Assembly: GCF_009687865.1 (NCBI RefSeq)
Contig: NZ_BLAE01000058.1
Coordinates: 1-64,000 of the forward strand
Reading direction: 5' to 3'
Origin: Acrocarpospora macrocephala
GTDB taxonomy: Bacteria > Actinomycetota > Actinomycetes > Streptosporangiales > Streptosporangiaceae
Length of the DNA: 64,000 bases
This document shows, in pieces, positions 8,702 through 17,892 of this stretch. Within the stretch, counting starts at the first letter, position 1; each line of letters opens with the position of its first letter. The translations under genes and the position numbers were made by a program. A model generated the notes under the pieces. It did no database searches and was not told the DNA's origin. It saw only the letters and a list, made by a program, of their open reading frames with translations.

Positions 8702-10432
8702 TTGAACCAGCAGCGGCGTCGGCGGGGGTTCGCTCCGGTCATCGTGGCGGTCATTCTCGTGGGCGCGGTCGTGGTGGTTGTCCGTACCGTGTTCGGGGCT
8801 TGTGACGCGACGAAGCTCGTGGTGGCGGCGTCCAGCGAGAAGGCCGAGTTGCTGCGCCAGATCGCGGCCGGGTATCGCGGGTCCTGTGTCGAGGTCGTGG
8901 TGCAGGCCAAGGCGTCCGGGGGTACGATGCAGGCGCTCGCGCGGGGGTGGGACGAGCGGGTGGACGGGCCGCGGCCGGATGTGTGGTCGCCCGCGGGGTC
9001 GGGGTGGATCACGCTGCTGGAGCAGCGGGTCAAGGGGCGCGGGCCGGTGGGGAAGGACAATCCTTCGATCGCCAGCACGCCGCTGGTGATCGCCATGCCG
9101 GAGCCGATGGCGGCGGCGATGGGGTGGCCGCGGAAGAAGCTGGGCTGGTCGGACATCCTGGAGCTCGGGGCGGATCCGGAGGGATGGGCGAGGTACGGCC
9201 ATCCGGAGTGGGGCGCGTTCCGGCTCGGCAAGACGAATCCCAATTTTTCCACATCTGGGTTGAATGCGACGATTGGGGCGTATTTCGCGGCTACCGGGTT
9301 GTCGGGGGATCTGGTGAAGGCGAATGTGACCGATGGGAAGACGCGGGAGTTCGTGCGGGGGGTGGAGCGGTCGATCGTGCACTACGGGGATACGACTCTG
9401 ACCTTCCTGTCGAACCTCCAGCGGGCGGATGATGCGGGCGCGGCGATGTCGTATATATCCGCTGTCACGGTCGAGGAGAAGTCGGTCTGGGACTACAACC
9501 AGGGCAACCCGACGGGGGACCCGAAGACGCTGGGGCAGCATCGCAAGCCGAAGGTTCCGCTGGTGGCGATCTATCCGAAGGAGGGCACGCTCTTCTCCGA
9601 CAATCCCTACGCGGTGCTCTCCTGGGCCGACGACACCAAGCGCGCCGCCGCGGCCGATTTCCTGAAATATCTCCATGAGGACGCCCAGCAGGCCGAGTTC
9701 GCGTCCTTCGCCTTCCGGTCCTACCAGGGCAAGCCCGGGAAACTGATCACCGCGGCCAACGGCCTGGATCCGAAGCAACCCAAGACCCGGCTGAACGTGC
9801 CGCTCCCCGGCGTGCTCGACCAGATCCTGACCAGCTGGGCCACCCTCCGCAAACCCGCCAACGTCCTCCTGGTCATGGACGTCTCCGGCTCGATGTCCGC
9901 CGAGGTCAGCGGCACCGGCAAGACCAAACTCGAACTCGCCAAGCAGGCCGCCATCAACGCCCTCCCCCAGTTCGGCCCCAACGACCGCGTCGGCCTCTGG
10001 ATCTTCTCCACCAAGCAGCGGGGCACCCGCGACTATCGCGAACTCGTCCCCATGGACCGCGGCACCGCACCCGACCTCAAGGCCCGCATCAAATCCCTGA
10101 TCCCCAACGGCGGCACCGGCCTGTACGACACCGCCCTCGCCTCCTACCGCCACGTCCTCACCCACCACACCGACGACGCGATCAACGCCGTCGTCTTCCT
10201 CACCGACGGCAGAAACGAGGACCAGGCCTCCATCGCCCTCGACGACCTCCTCCCCGATCTCCGCAAGGAGCCCGGCCAGGAAACCGTCCGCATGTTCACC
10301 ATCGCCTACGGCGAGGACGCCGACCTCACCGTCCTCCAGCAAATCTCCCAATCCACCAACGCCGCAGCCTACGACTCCCGCGAATCCAACAGCATCGACC
10401 AGATCTTCACCGCGGTCATCTCCAACTTCTAG
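8702..10432 (+). CDS. Membrane-anchored solute-binding plus VWA domain protein
   Basis: About 576 residues. A basic N-terminus and one membrane helix (FAPVIVAVILVGAVVVVV) anchor it. Residues 40-370 form a periplasmic-binding-protein-like domain, beginning VVAASSEKAELL and containing the DVWSPAGSGW-type segment. Residues 385-576 form a von Willebrand A domain with the MIDAS metal motif DVSGSMS near residue 400 and the later FLTDGRNED. This architecture is common in actinomycetes; it presumably binds an extracellular ligand, but the ligand is unknown. The TTG start is supported by GGGAGG four bases upstream. It converges on the dehydratase gene, with stop codons overlapping within CTAG. Confidence 0.85.
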   Translation: MNQQRRRRGFAPVIVAVILVGAVVVVVRTVFGACDATKLVVAASSEKAELLRQIAAGYRGSCVEVVVQAKASGGTMQALARGWDERVDGPRPDVWSPAGSGWITLLEQRVKGRGPVGKDNPSIASTPLVIAMPEPMAAAMGWPRKKLGWSDILELGADPEGWARYGHPEWGAFRLGKTNPNFSTSGLNATIGAYFAATGLSGDLVKANVTDGKTREFVRGVERSIVHYGDTTLTFLSNLQRADDAGAAMSYISAVTVEEKSVWDYNQGNPTGDPKTLGQHRKPKVPLVAIYPKEGTLFSDNPYAVLSWADDTKRAAAADFLKYLHEDAQQAEFASFAFRSYQGKPGKLITAANGLDPKQPKTRLNVPLPGVLDQILTSWATLRKPANVLLVMDVSGSMSAEVSGTGKTKLELAKQAAINALPQFGPNDRVGLWIFSTKQRGTRDYRELVPMDRGTAPDLKARIKSLIPNGGTGLYDTALASYRHVLTHHTDDAINAVVFLTDGRNEDQASIALDDLLPDLRKEPGQETVRMFTIAYGEDADLTVLQQISQSTNAAAYDSRESNSIDQIFTAVISNF

Positions 10433-11373
10433 CCACGCCCCAATTGCGCGATCTCGGCTGGGCCGGCGTTGCCGCCGGTGCAGACTATGGCGACCTTCTT
10501 GCCCGCGAAATCGGCGGGGCGGGCGAGCAGCACGGCCAGGGCGGCGGCTCCGGCGCCCTCCGCGAGAGTGTGCACGTCATTGGCCAGTACGCGCTGGGCG
10601 GCGCGGCAGGCGTCATCGGAGATCAGGACGAAGTCGGTCAATCCGCCACGCATGATGCGCTGTGGCAATTCGAACGCCGATCCTGTGGCCAGGCCGTCGA
10701 CGGTAGTCTTCATCGGTCGGCGGACGAGTTCTCCCAGACGCCAGGAATCGTGGGCTGCCGGAGCTTGGGCGGACTGCACCGCGATCACCTGGCAGCGTGG
10801 CGCCAACGCTCGCGCGACCACGCAGGCTGCGGCGGCCCCCGTGCCGCTCCCCACGGGGACGACGATGACGTCCAGATCAGGTTGCCGGGTGAGCATCTCG
10901 TAGTAGAGCGTCCCCACACCCGCGATGATGTCCGGTTCATCCGCCGGACTCACCAGCCGCCGCCCTTCCTCCTCGGCCAGCGTCCGCGCGTTCTCCCCCG
11001 CCTCGACCATCGTGGCACCCGCCACCACGACGCTCGCCCCAAGCGCCTCGACGGCGGCGACTTTGGCCGGATTCGGGTTCTCCGGCATCACGATCGAACA
11101 CGGCACCCCGAACACCCGCGCCGCATAAGCCACCGACTGCGCATGATTCCCCGTCGAGTACGCCACCACCCCGCGCTCCCGATCGGCCATCCCCGCCAGC
11201 AGCGTGATCCCACCCCGGACCTTGAAAGCCCCGGTCGGCTGCACGTTCTCATGCTTGACATGCACCTCGGCACCGACAAGGCCGTTCAGCACCGGGTAGG
11301 ACCACATGGGCGTCTCAGGCAGATACCCAGCCAGGACTTGCCGAGCCTTGAGCACCTCTCGCATTTCCGTCAT
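10429..11373 (-). CDS. PLP-dependent threonine/serine dehydratase family protein
   Basis: A fold-type II PLP enzyme of about 314 residues, similar to the catalytic domain of threonine dehydratase. PLP lysine lies in QPTGAFKVRGG, the substrate loop in YSTGNHAQSVAYAA, and the phosphate-binding glycine loop is VPVGSGTGAAAA. No C-terminal ACT regulatory domain is present, as in catabolic deaminases and ectoine-utilisation homologues; the exact substrate is therefore open. I use the ATG at 11373, preceded by AGGG; an extension to 11478 looks non-coding. No partner genes adjoin. Confidence 0.85.
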   Translation of the reverse strand: MTEMREVLKARQVLAGYLPETPMWSYPVLNGLVGAEVHVKHENVQPTGAFKVRGGITLLAGMADRERGVVAYSTGNHAQSVAYAARVFGVPCSIVMPENPNPAKVAAVEALGASVVVAGATMVEAGENARTLAEEEGRRLVSPADEPDIIAGVGTLYYEMLTRQPDLDVIVVPVGSGTGAAAACVVARALAPRCQVIAVQSAQAPAAHDSWRLGELVRRPMKTTVDGLATGSAFELPQRIMRGGLTDFVLISDDACRAAQRVLANDVHTLAEGAGAAALAVLLARPADFAGKKVAIVCTGGNAGPAEIAQLGRG

Positions 11374-11447
11374 ATGCACACCCTGGTGCCCACACCGCCC
11401 GTCCGACAAGGTGCACGCCAGCGGTGCTGGGGCGAAGGCTCCGTGTC

Positions 11448-14400
11448 CTATATTCCAGCGTGAATGTGCGCGGCCCACAGGTCAGGACTGTCGGTTGAGT
11501 CCTCGCGGAGCTGGCGAGTGGCGTGATGGAGCGCCCGCGCGGCACGTTCGGTGCGGGGTGCGGCCTGTCCCTCCTCGGTGAGGTAAGTGTAGAAGTCGGC
11601 GGCGATCCTGACGGCGGCGGCGTCATTGATGGGCCACAGAGTGCCGATGACGTGCTGGTATCCGGCGAGCTGGAATGCGGCGGTGATATGCATGGCTTCG
11701 TCGGCCAGACGCTGGTTGCCCGCGGTCGTACTGCACGCGGACAGGTAGGCCAGGACGGCGTGGCTGAGGCGGATCCGGGAGATGGCGGCGACCGTGAACG
11801 GGTTCGTGGCGTGGTCGTGCAGCAACAACCGGCTGGCGGCGGGGGTGACCCAGTCGCTGAGCGCGTGACAGGCCAGATGCACGATCGAGTGCTCCGGCAG
11901 CATGGCCTCGACAGCATCACGGGTCGCCTGCGCGCCGGTGACGGTGCGCGCGCCGGGGAGCAGCCGAGCCAGGAGTGTCGCTTCAGTGTGAGCGCCGGGA
12001 AGCGCAGGAGCAAAGGGGGTGTCGGGCAGCGCGACGATCAGGGCCTGGGTAGGGCTGCTGTCGGATGCGTGGTCCCGCGCGTAACGCAGGGCGCGAATCG
12101 TAGGAGTGTAGGAGGAGATGACCCGATCCAGCACCGTCTGCGGCCTGTGGGAGTGGTGGCCAGCGGCGTGCAACGGGAGAAACGTCATCTCCCCTACCGG
12201 GCACCACCACAGCCGTGGCCAGCTCTGACCCTGTTCCGGCGGACCGGTGAGTCCGAGATCCTGCAGGATTGGCGCCGCGACTTCATCCCATAGCCAGCCC
12301 AGAACGGCGTGAATCTCCTGCTGATTCGCCCGGCGCTGCCGAAGTGGCCCGCTGCCGGCGGCGTTGGTGGCGACGACAAAACGATTCGCCTGCTCGATGA
12401 CGGAGTCATACGTGATGCCGCGTAACTCGACGACCCGTACGGCGGTGCCGGTCGCGAGAATGAGGGCGTCACACCGGAATCTGCTGACATTCACGACCAC
12501 CACCGGGCCGTCGGCCGCCTGCCGCCGAAGCTCCTCGATCGGTGGCGGCAGCAAGAACCCGGAGAAGCCGGGGCGAAGGCGTATCTCCCCCAGCAGGCTT
12601 TCCCATTCCCGCGCCAACCGCCGGCGATCCTCTGCTATCCGCTGGGCGGCCGGACCCGTACCGACGATCCGCGTTTCCGCTGGCTTACCCCAGACGTTCG
12701 AATGATCGGCTGCCTCCATCTCATCGCGCAGGCGGACGAATCTCGCCGCCAGCCCAGGCTCGCGAGTATGGAGTTCGCGCAGATCGCCTCGCGCATCCAT
12801 CGCCTCGGCCAGGAGCACGCCCCGAACCTGTTCCAACAACTCCACCGCACGTTCCGGCCGCCCCGCCTGAACAGCGGCCGATGCGGCCTTGGCGCCCAGC
12901 CCGGCGACCTCCCCGAGGTTGTGTTCACGGTCCGGACGAGACAGGCGGCGCGACGTCGACCTCCCCATCAGCGCGATCGTGTCCTCGAAGGCGGACAGTG
13001 CCGCCTCGGCGTCACCCCCGGTCAGAGCCGCCTTTCCGAGCTCCTCGCCGGCGGTGATCCGTACCAGAGTCCGCGCTTCGACCGAGGCCGCCGCCTCGGC
13101 GAGGGCCGCTCTCGCCTCGGCCAGGGCGTGCGTGTCGGCGGTCTGCTCGTACAGCGTGGTCAGCGCGATACCCAGGGTGACCAGCGTATTGGCACGTGCG
13201 GGATGGCCGGCCGGGATAACCCGGGTCGCGTCCCGACCGGCTCGGACCGCCTCGGCCAGGACATCCAGGTCGTTGTTTCGCCCGAACAACTCCCAGAGGG
13301 TGCTGCTGAGGTTCGACAGATACCTCGCGCTGTCGGGGTGGCCGATGGGGACGGTCGTGACCGCCTCGCGGCTGACCTGGACCGCCTCCGCCAGAATGTC
13401 CGCGTCGCCGGTCTCCTGGCCCTGCGTCCGCAAAGCCGACGCGAGATCGTGCAGGTGTCCGGCGCGGCGCGGATGGTCGGGGGGAACGGCCATGACAGCG
13501 TCCCGGCCGGTATCTATCGCCTTAGCCAGCAGGGTGGGATCTTGGGTGCGCATGAACATCTGAAGGAGAGCCGGGGCGAGGACACCGAGATCGATGTCGC
13601 GCTCGGGATGATCGGCCGGAGTGCGGAGGACCGCGTCCTGGGTGACCTGGATCGCCTCCGCCAGGAAGTCCGCGTCCGTGGTCCGCTCGTACAATCGCAG
13701 TAAGGCCATGCCGAGATTGGCCAGGTACTTGGCGTGCCAGGGATGACCGGCCGGAGTGACGGCGAGCGCGTCACGGGTGACCTGGACCGCCTCCGCCAGG
13801 GTGTCCTCGTCGCCGGTCCTCTCTCCCGAGGCCCGAAGCGCCAGCCCGAGATTGGACAGGTACAGGCCGCGCTCAGGGTGGTCGGCGGGGCTGACCTGGA
13901 CCGCCTCGCGGCTGACCTGCACGGCCTCCGCCAGGATGTCCTCGCCCGAGCCCGCGATGTGCTCGTACGACATCCGGAGAACCAGGCCAAGGCTGGTCAG
14001 ACTCGCGCCAAGGTCCGGGTCATCGGGCAGGGTTGCGGCGCACGCCTCCCGGCAAACCTGGACCGCCTCAGCCAGCTGTTCGGGGTCTCCGGTCGTTTCG
14101 AACATCGCCAGCAGAGCACCGCCGAGAATGGTCAGCGCGGAAGCGTGGATCTCACCGCCGGCAAGGGCCGCAGCGGCTTCACGACTGACCTGGATGCGTT
14201 CGACCAGCAGCGACGGCTCTCCAGAACGGTCGGACAGACGCTTCAGGTTGATACCTGTGAGAAACAGGAAGGCACCGCGATCAGGATGATCGGGCGGAAC
14301 CGAGGCGATCAGCTCCCGGCCCACCTGGACCGCCTCGATCAGCGCCGTCATATCCCCGGTCTGCTCGAACGACGCCATGCGAGCGACCAGCCGCTTCCGT

Positions 14401-14465
14401 TTGGCCCTGGCCTTGAACAAGTCCGTGAGCAGCATCTTCCGCAACCTCACACGCTCCTTGCCCAT
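11448..14465 (-). CDS. Large TPR-repeat protein with C-terminal CHAT protease-like domain
   Basis: About 1005 residues. Residues 20-560 are tandem TPR-like repeats recurring as ADILAEAVQVSREAV-x-x-x-P-x-x-HP, roughly 45 residues each, and residues 720-1005 form a CHAT (caspase-HetF-associated) domain. The presumed catalytic pair is visible: histidine in IVHLACHALS and cysteine in YLSACSTTAG, followed by the GTLWPIND motif usual for CHAT. Known CHAT proteins are peptidases in signalling or defence; here the repeats likely sense a partner. I choose the start at 14465; the extension to 14555 would overlap the divergent LysE gene. The repeats are nearly uniform, so recent tandem expansion is likely. 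No obvious target gene adjoins. Confidence 0.85.
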   Translation of the reverse strand: MGKERVRLRKMLLTDLFKARAKRKRLVARMASFEQTGDMTALIEAVQVGRELIASVPPDHPDRGAFLFLTGINLKRLSDRSGEPSLLVERIQVSREAAAALAGGEIHASALTILGGALLAMFETTGDPEQLAEAVQVCREACAATLPDDPDLGASLTSLGLVLRMSYEHIAGSGEDILAEAVQVSREAVQVSPADHPERGLYLSNLGLALRASGERTGDEDTLAEAVQVTRDALAVTPAGHPWHAKYLANLGMALLRLYERTTDADFLAEAIQVTQDAVLRTPADHPERDIDLGVLAPALLQMFMRTQDPTLLAKAIDTGRDAVMAVPPDHPRRAGHLHDLASALRTQGQETGDADILAEAVQVSREAVTTVPIGHPDSARYLSNLSSTLWELFGRNNDLDVLAEAVRAGRDATRVIPAGHPARANTLVTLGIALTTLYEQTADTHALAEARAALAEAAASVEARTLVRITAGEELGKAALTGGDAEAALSAFEDTIALMGRSTSRRLSRPDREHNLGEVAGLGAKAASAAVQAGRPERAVELLEQVRGVLLAEAMDARGDLRELHTREPGLAARFVRLRDEMEAADHSNVWGKPAETRIVGTGPAAQRIAEDRRRLAREWESLLGEIRLRPGFSGFLLPPPIEELRRQAADGPVVVVNVSRFRCDALILATGTAVRVVELRGITYDSVIEQANRFVVATNAAGSGPLRQRRANQQEIHAVLGWLWDEVAAPILQDLGLTGPPEQGQSWPRLWWCPVGEMTFLPLHAAGHHSHRPQTVLDRVISSYTPTIRALRYARDHASDSSPTQALIVALPDTPFAPALPGAHTEATLLARLLPGARTVTGAQATRDAVEAMLPEHSIVHLACHALSDWVTPAASRLLLHDHATNPFTVAAISRIRLSHAVLAYLSACSTTAGNQRLADEAMHITAAFQLAGYQHVIGTLWPINDAAAVRIAADFYTYLTEEGQAAPRTERAARALHHATRQLREDSTDSPDLWAAHIHAGI

Positions 14466-14514
14466 ACGGTAAATCAGATGCTCGTGGGGCGTCCTTATTC
14501 GTATCGTCTGGGGT

Positions 14515-15147
14515 ATGCCGGATATCACCGCTCTTGCCGTTTTCGCTGGGGCCACCTTGGCCTTGCTTGTCGTTCCGGGGCCCGCTGTGGTCTATATCGT
14601 GACGCGAAGCGTGGCGCAAGGTCGTGCCGCGGGGCTGGTGTCTGTGCTTGGGGTGCACGCGGGGTCCGTCGTGCATGTGGTGGCGGCGGCGCTTGGGCTC
14701 AGCGCGCTGCTGGCGACGTCGGCCACGGCGTTCATGGTGGTCAAGTACCTCGGCGCGGCCTATCTGATCTGGCTCGGCGTGCGTAAGTTGCTGAGCCGGC
14801 CCGGACCCGAGGCGGCAGAGCCCGATGTGGTGTCCTCGTCGCGGTTGTTCGGTGAGGGTTTCGTGGTGAACGTGCTCAATCCGAAGACGGCGATCTTCTT
14901 CCTGGCCTTCCTGCCGCAGTTCGCCGATCCGGCGGCCGGGCCGCTCGCGCCCCAGATCGTGCTGCTGGGGGCGATCTGGATCGTGCTCGGAATGGCGAGT
15001 GACGGGACGTATGTCCTCATCGCCGCATCGCTGGCCGGGCGGATCCGCCGTTCGGCCACGGCACGCCGCCGCCTCGACATCGGCAGCGGCGTGATCTACC
15101 TGGGGCTCGGGGCGGTCGCGGCCCTCACGGGTGAGGGACGTAAGTAG
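14515..15147 (+). CDS. LysE/RhtB family amino acid exporter
   Basis: A 210-residue integral membrane protein with about six hydrophobic segments. It shows the N-terminal family signature VPGPAVVYIVTRSVAQGRAAG near residue 25 and the VNVLNPKTAIFFLAFLPQF motif near residue 118. Exports amino acids or related small solutes; substrate unknown. ATG at 14515 with a weak CTGGGG upstream. The motif GTCCTTATTCGT lies 12 bases before the start and may be promoter sequence. Divergent from the CHAT gene by only 49 bases. Confidence 0.88.
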   Translation: MPDITALAVFAGATLALLVVPGPAVVYIVTRSVAQGRAAGLVSVLGVHAGSVVHVVAAALGLSALLATSATAFMVVKYLGAAYLIWLGVRKLLSRPGPEAAEPDVVSSSRLFGEGFVVNVLNPKTAIFFLAFLPQFADPAAGPLAPQIVLLGAIWIVLGMASDGTYVLIAASLAGRIRRSATARRRLDIGSGVIYLGLGAVAALTGEGRK

Positions 15148-15150
15148 TTC

Positions 15151-16734
15151 CTACTGGGCGGCTTGGGCGGTTTCCTTTGCCCAGCGGTAGTCGGCCTTGC
15201 CGGCGGGAGAGCGCACCATTTCGTCGACGAAGGCGTAGGTGCGGGGGACTTTGTAGCCCGACAGTTTCGCGCGGCAGTGGGCGTCCAGGGTCTCGGCTGT
15301 CGGGGTTGTTCCGTCGCGAGGTTCGATCACGGCGGCCACCCTGAAACCCCAGCGGTCGTCGGGGATGCCGGTGACGACGGCGTCGAAGACGTCGGGGTGG
15401 CCTTTGAGGACGGCTTCGACCTCTTCGGGGAAGACCTTTTCGCCGCCGGTGTTGATGCACTGGGAGCCGCGGCCGAAGACGCGCATCGTGCCGTCCTCCT
15501 CGACCACCGCCAGGTCTCCGGTCAGCAGCCACTTCACGCCGTCGGCGTCGGTGACGAAGGTCTGTTCCGTCTTCTCGGGGTCGTTGTAGTACGCGAAGGC
15601 GATCCGGCCGGTTTTCGCCACAGTGCCCATCTCGCCCGTACCAGGCTGAACAGGTTTGAGATCGGCGTCCAGGATGGCCATGGTCGCGTTGGCGTTGGGC
15701 TGGTATTTGAGGCCGGTTTCGGGGGACGAGCCGGACACGGCGGAGGCGGTGTAGCCGGATTCGGTGGAGCCGAAACTGTCCATGATCATCTTGTCCGGGA
15801 GCAGGGCCTGCAAACGGTCGCGGACCGAGCCGGTCAGGATCGCGCCGGTCGAGCTGACCACGAACAGCGAGGATAAATCGTATTCGCCGGTCGCGATCGC
15901 GTCGGCCAGCGGCTGGGCCATCGCGTCGCCGGTGATGTTGATGGTGAAGACCTTCTCGCGTTCGATCGCGGTGAGCACCGCGCGGGCGTCGAACTTCGGG
16001 ACGTACACCATGGTCCCGCCCATCCACCAGGCGATGAACGTCCCCATCTGAGCGGCTCCGTGCATCAGCGGCGCGGCGGCCATCATGATCATCGGCCCGG
16101 AGTTGCGGGCCTGCTCGATCACCGCTTCGGGCGAGGACAGCGGAGCGCCGTAGGGGTTCCCACCCCCGAACGCCATGAACAGATCCTCGACGTGCCACAT
16201 GACGCCCTTCGGCATCCCCGTCGTGCCGCCGGTATAAATGATGTAAATGTCCTGCCCGGACCGGGTCTCGAACCCGCGCGCGTCCGACGATTCCGCCAGT
16301 GCCCGCCGGTACGGCACCGCCCCCGGAACCCGCGACTCCCCACCCACCGCGATCAGGTGACGAAGCAACGGCACCCCCGGCACGACCGCCGCCACCCGCT
16401 CGTCGAACTCCACGTCGTAGATGAGCGCCACCATGTCCGAGTCGTTGTACAGATAGAGCAACTCCGCCTCGACATAGCGGTAGTTCACGTTCACCGCCAC
16501 CGCCCGGATCTTCAGCGCGGCCAGGATCGCGGTGATGTACTCGATCCCGTTGTACAGATGAATCCCGACATGTTGCCCCGCCCGCACCCCCTGCGCGGCC
16601 AGATGGTGCGCGAGCCGGTTCGCCAGCGCGTCCAGTTCGGCATACGTCACCCGCTCGTCCCCGCAGATGACGGCGACGCGGTCCCCGATCGTGTCCGCGA
16701 GTCCTTCGAACAGGTCGGCATGGTTGAACTCCAT
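15151..16734 (-). CDS. Acyl-CoA ligase resembling steroid-CoA ligase FadD19
   Basis: Activates a carboxylic acid to its CoA thioester through an acyl-AMP. 527 residues, with ATP loop YTGGTTGMPKG at 167-177, the DSFGSTESGY acyl-AMP motif around 315 and the hinge/lysine C-terminus RSPAGKADYRW. Several stretches (RVAVICGDE, YLYNDSDMVAL, GYKVPR, SPAGK-DYRWAKE) match what I remember of mycobacterial FadD19, which activates the C26/C27 carboxyl of sterol side chains; this is recollection, not a search. AAGGAG is four bases from the ATG. Last gene of a four-gene operon with two thiolase-like genes and a tandem DUF35 gene; the gap to its upstream neighbour is 9 bases. Confidence 0.85.
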   Translation of the reverse strand: MEFNHADLFEGLADTIGDRVAVICGDERVTYAELDALANRLAHHLAAQGVRAGQHVGIHLYNGIEYITAILAALKIRAVAVNVNYRYVEAELLYLYNDSDMVALIYDVEFDERVAAVVPGVPLLRHLIAVGGESRVPGAVPYRRALAESSDARGFETRSGQDIYIIYTGGTTGMPKGVMWHVEDLFMAFGGGNPYGAPLSSPEAVIEQARNSGPMIMMAAAPLMHGAAQMGTFIAWWMGGTMVYVPKFDARAVLTAIEREKVFTINITGDAMAQPLADAIATGEYDLSSLFVVSSTGAILTGSVRDRLQALLPDKMIMDSFGSTESGYTASAVSGSSPETGLKYQPNANATMAILDADLKPVQPGTGEMGTVAKTGRIAFAYYNDPEKTEQTFVTDADGVKWLLTGDLAVVEEDGTMRVFGRGSQCINTGGEKVFPEEVEAVLKGHPDVFDAVVTGIPDDRWGFRVAAVIEPRDGTTPTAETLDAHCRAKLSGYKVPRTYAFVDEMVRSPAGKADYRWAKETAQAAQ

Positions 16735-16743
16735 GGGACTCCT

Positions 16744-17892
16744 TCAGGGCTTGTCGGCTCCGACGATCCACATGGCGAAGAACTGCGCGCCTCCGCCGTA
16801 CGCGTGTCCGAGGGCTTTCCTGGCGCCCTCGACCTGGTGTTCTCCGGCCATCCCGCGCACCTGGAGCGCCGCCTCGGCGAACCGGATCAGCCCGGAGGCC
16901 CCGATCGGGTTGCTGCTGAGCACGCCGCCGGAGGCGTTCCAGGGGGTGTCGCCGTCCAGGGCCGTACAGCCGGCTTCGGTCAGCTTCCAGCCTTCGTTCT
17001 CGGCGGCGAAGCCCAGGTTCTCCAGCCACATCGGCTCATACCAGGAGAACGGCACATACACCTCGGCGACGTCGATCTCGCGGCGCGGGTCGGTGATCCC
17101 GGCCTGCCGGTAGACGTCGGCGGCGCAGTCCTTGCCGCCCTGCGGGTTCACCGTGTCGCGGCCGGCCCGGAATATCGGTTCCGAACGCATGGCCGTACCG
17201 TGCACCCAGGCCGGGCGGCCGGTCACCGCGTGTTCGGCGGCGAGCACCATCGCGCAGGCGCCGTCCGAGGACGGGCAGGTCTCCAGGTAGCGGATCGGCT
17301 CCCAGAGCATGGGCGTGGACTCGACCATGGCCCGGTCGATGCCGGGGATCTTCAGGTGCGCGTAGGGGTTCTTCAGCGCGTTCTGCCGGTCCTTGACCGC
17401 GACCAGCGTGCCGATGTGGCCGGGCGCGCCGGAACGGCGCATGTACTCCCGGATGTGCGGCGCGAAATAGCCGCCCGCGCCGACCACCAGCGAGGCGTTG
17501 TACGGCAGATGCGTGGAAAGCGCCCAGGTCGCATTGGACTCCGACTGCTTCTCGTACGCGACGACCAGCACCCGTTCGTGCACCCCGCCCTGGATCAGCG
17601 ACGCCCCCACCAGAGCGGTCGACCCGCCCACGGAACCGGCGGTGTGCACCCGCGTCATCGGCTTGCCCGCCGCCCCGAGCGCGTCCGCCAGGTACGCCTC
17701 CGGCATCATCACGCCCTCGAACAGGTCGGGCGCCTTGCCGATCACGACGGCGTCGATGTCCTTGAAGGTGAGCCCGGCGTCCGCCAGCGCGCGCAGCGCG
17801 GCCTCCCGGACCAGACCGGCCATGGAGACGTCGCGGCGTTTGGTCGTGTAGTGGGTCTGGCCGATTCCGATGATCGCGCAGCGGTTGCCCAT
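16744..17892 (-). CDS. Thiolase-fold lipid-transfer protein (Ltp3-like)
   Basis: A 382-residue thiolase-superfamily protein beginning CAIIGIGQTHYTTK. The usual nucleophilic cysteine position is occupied by VHTAGSVGGS, so ordinary thiolysis is unlikely; the family includes steroid side-chain retro-aldolases that work with a DUF35 partner. The C-terminal NPIGASGLIRF and GHAYGGGAQFF motifs complete the fold. Its start overlaps the stop of the upstream thiolase in TGATG, so translation is coupled. Gene order (tandem DUF35, shorter thiolase, longer thiolase) matches my recollection of Rv3521, ltp4 and ltp3 of Mycobacterium tuberculosis. Confidence 0.82.
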   Translation of the reverse strand: MGNRCAIIGIGQTHYTTKRRDVSMAGLVREAALRALADAGLTFKDIDAVVIGKAPDLFEGVMMPEAYLADALGAAGKPMTRVHTAGSVGGSTALVGASLIQGGVHERVLVVAYEKQSESNATWALSTHLPYNASLVVGAGGYFAPHIREYMRRSGAPGHIGTLVAVKDRQNALKNPYAHLKIPGIDRAMVESTPMLWEPIRYLETCPSSDGACAMVLAAEHAVTGRPAWVHGTAMRSEPIFRAGRDTVNPQGGKDCAADVYRQAGITDPRREIDVAEVYVPFSWYEPMWLENLGFAAENEGWKLTEAGCTALDGDTPWNASGGVLSSNPIGASGLIRFAEAALQVRGMAGEHQVEGARKALGHAYGGGAQFFAMWIVGADKP

